A stretch of DNA of 64,000 nt from positions 3,170,965 through 3,234,964 of the forward strand of contig NZ_CP104011.1 in assembly GCF_025133575.1 (NCBI RefSeq), given 5' to 3'. Under the pieces are notes generated by a model. The model worked only from the letters and a program-made list of their open reading frames with translations. It was not told the DNA's origin and did not search any database. Shown one piece after another: positions 62,884-64,000 of this stretch. The position numbers were made by a program, and so were the translations under genes. The number at the start of each line of letters is the position of its first letter. Within the stretch, counting starts at the first letter, position 1. The DNA comes from Pseudomonas sp. GCEP-101 (GTDB taxonomy: Bacteria; Pseudomonadota; Gammaproteobacteria; Pseudomonadales; Pseudomonadaceae).

Positions 62884-64000
62884 TTACCAGATCGCCAGGG
62901 AGTAGCTGAGGTAAATACGCGTCTCGTCGGCATCGCGGGCGAAGCTGGAGCGGTAGGTGGCGTTGCGCACGCGCACTGCCACGTCCTTGAGCGGGCCGCT
63001 CTGGATCACGTACTTGATGTCGGTGTTGCGCTCCCATTCCTTGCCGTGACCGTCCATGCCGGTGATTCTGGCATTGTCACCGCTGATGTAGCGATTCATC
63101 AGGGTCAGGCCGGGGATGCCGAGCTTGGCGAAGTCGTAGTCGTGGCGCACCTGCCAGGAGCGCTCGTCGGTTTCGGCGAAGTCGCCGACCTGGACGAAGT
63201 TGACGAGGTAGGGGTTGCTGCCGTCGATGTAGGGGAAGGCGCTGTCGCCGCTCATCCGCTGCCAGCCGAGGCTGAACTTGTTGGCACCCAGGGCGTAGCC
63301 GAGCATGCCGTTGAAGGCGCGGTTGTCGATCTCGCCGCCACGCGCCTCGCCCTGGTCGTCGCTGATGGCCAGGCGCACATCGGCGCTGAATTTTCCAGGG
63401 CCCAGCGGGTAGCTGGCGAGCAGGCCGACGAAGTGCTGGCGGTAGACCTCGTCCAGTTGCGCGTAGTGGTAGCGGCCGGTGAGGTTGTCGGTGAACTGGT
63501 AGTCGCCGCCTGCCAGGTCGTAGTGCTTGCCCTCGGCGCTGCCGCCGGAGAAGCGGCGGTTCTTGTTGTTCAGCGCCAGGTCGGTGTAGTCGGTGGAGTC
63601 GCGGTCCTTGACCTTTTCCAGGCGCCCGCCGGTGAAGTTCAGGCCCGGCAGGTCGGTGGAGTTGAGCAGGCCGCCTTCGAAGGTCTGCGGGAACAGGCGG
63701 CTGTCGTTGGGCTGCAGGGTTGGCAGGTCGGGGATCAGGCTGCCGATCTTCAGCTCGGTTTCGGAGGCCTTGAACTTGGCGGTCAGGCCCAGCTTGCTGT
63801 ACTCGTCGGCGGCGCGGCCGTCATCGTGGGTCGGCAGCAGGCCGGTGCCGGTCCTGTCGGGCGAGGAGTCGAGCTTCAGGCCGAGCATGCCCATGGCATC
63901 GAGGCCGACGCCGACGGGGCCGGGGGTGTAGCCGGACTGGAAATCGAGGATGAAACCCTGCGCCCATTCTTCGCGCTTGGACTGGCCGGCGCCGTCGCGG
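62884..64000 (-). CDS. opdH: OprD-family porin, OpdH-like, 5' end outside window
   Basis: This is the C-terminal 372 residues of an outer membrane porin. The frame is open to the window edge (reading GQSKREEWAQGFILDFQSGY near the edge). Alternating amphipathic strands, the motif RTGTGLLPTHDDGRAADEYS and the C-terminal RIYLSYSLAIW with a terminal Trp are typical of OprD-type porins. Linkage to tctCBA makes it the tricarboxylate (cis-aconitate) porin OpdH; the family is certain and the substrate is inferred from context. Confidence 0.92.
   Translation of the reverse strand, partial: RDGAGQSKREEWAQGFILDFQSGYTPGPVGVGLDAMGMLGLKLDSSPDRTGTGLLPTHDDGRAADEYSKLGLTAKFKASETELKIGSLIPDLPTLQPNDSRLFPQTFEGGLLNSTDLPGLNFTGGRLEKVKDRDSTDYTDLALNNKNRRFSGGSAEGKHYDLAGGDYQFTDNLTGRYHYAQLDEVYRQHFVGLLASYPLGPGKFSADVRLAISDDQGEARGGEIDNRAFNGMLGYALGANKFSLGWQRMSGDSAFPYIDGSNPYLVNFVQVGDFAETDERSWQVRHDYDFAKLGIPGLTLMNRYISGDNARITGMDGHGKEWERNTDIKYVIQSGPLKDVAVRVRNATYRSSFARDADETRIYLSYSLAIW

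Overview
The window is high-GC Gammaproteobacterial DNA and almost certainly comes from Pseudomonas. The evidence is the dense REP hairpins of the GTAGGAGCG family, the LapA/LapD/LapG adhesin system, an SdsA-type alkylsulfatase with a divergent LysR gene, and an mmsB/acyl-CoA-dehydrogenase block followed by ung, tctABC and an OprD-family porin. From memory, the right-hand gene order (LysR, sdsA, valine genes, AraC regulator, ung, tctABC, porin) resembles the P. aeruginosa PAO1 PA0739-PA0755 neighbourhood, so a P. aeruginosa-group relative (nitroreducens/citronellolis/knackmussii type) is plausible. I saw no tRNA, rRNA, CRISPR array or intact insertion sequence.

Layout, left to right. (1) 1-3668: the 3' part of a periplasmic solute-binding protein and a large dCache-HAMP-GAF-HD-GYP protein. 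(2) 3677-4314: a Phd/VapC-type toxin-antitoxin pair. (3) 4447-6621: two unrelated exported L,D-transpeptidases. (4) 6829-9744: an RsuA-family pseudouridine synthase, a cysteine-rich CWC protein, and DUF4824 and DUF2157 genes. (5) 10149-20918, minus strand: a guanidine-I (ykkC) riboswitch followed by an ABC transporter, two DUF1989 proteins, a urea/guanidine carboxylase and an allophanate hydrolase. This is best read as a guanidine import and degradation operon. The carboxylase gene carries an in-frame insertion made of REP and CTCTCCC-type intergenic repeats. (6) 21199-24885: a DUF1145 gene, a small lipoprotein, and a LysR/alkylsulfatase divergent pair with a clear terminator. (7) 24961-46965: the Lap biofilm system. 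It contains the LapG protease and LapD c-di-GMP receptor, a 109-aa hypothetical protein, a 4295-aa LapA-like adhesin, and the LapE-LapB-LapC type I secretion machine. The adhesin has an N-terminal TAAG cleavage site, about 30 VCBS-type repeats, a PA14 domain, a von Willebrand A domain and RTX repeats. (8) 47019-47591: a REP array with a tandem 156/170-bp period. (9) 47592-53871: an NmrA-like oxidoreductase and the valine catabolic genes (3-hydroxyisobutyrate dehydrogenase, 3-hydroxyisobutyryl-CoA hydrolase, enoyl-CoA hydratase, acyl-CoA dehydrogenase), with a divergent AraC regulator. (10) 53937-55006: uracil-DNA glycosylase and a small exported protein. (11) 55164-59504: a locally AT-richer island with a class-3 lipase that looks like a type VI secretion effector, a 77-aa protein, two paralogous immunity-like lipoproteins and a YceK-like lipoprotein. 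The lipase gene has an apparent frameshift near its start. (12) 59651-64000: the tctCBA tripartite tricarboxylate transporter with an OprD/OpdH-like porin that runs off the right edge.

Functional links. The guanidine operon is a sensor-importer-catabolism unit: riboswitch, ABC uptake, ATP-dependent carboxylation, deimination to allophanate, then hydrolysis to ammonia and CO2. LapD and LapG control whether the LapA-like adhesin exported by LapEBC stays on the surface. The HD-GYP protein at the left edge is another possible c-di-GMP node. The porin and TctCBA form one uptake route from outer membrane to cytoplasm, with a structured element separating tctC from tctB. The lipase module would be an offensive interbacterial toxin with its own protection, but its effector gene may be broken.
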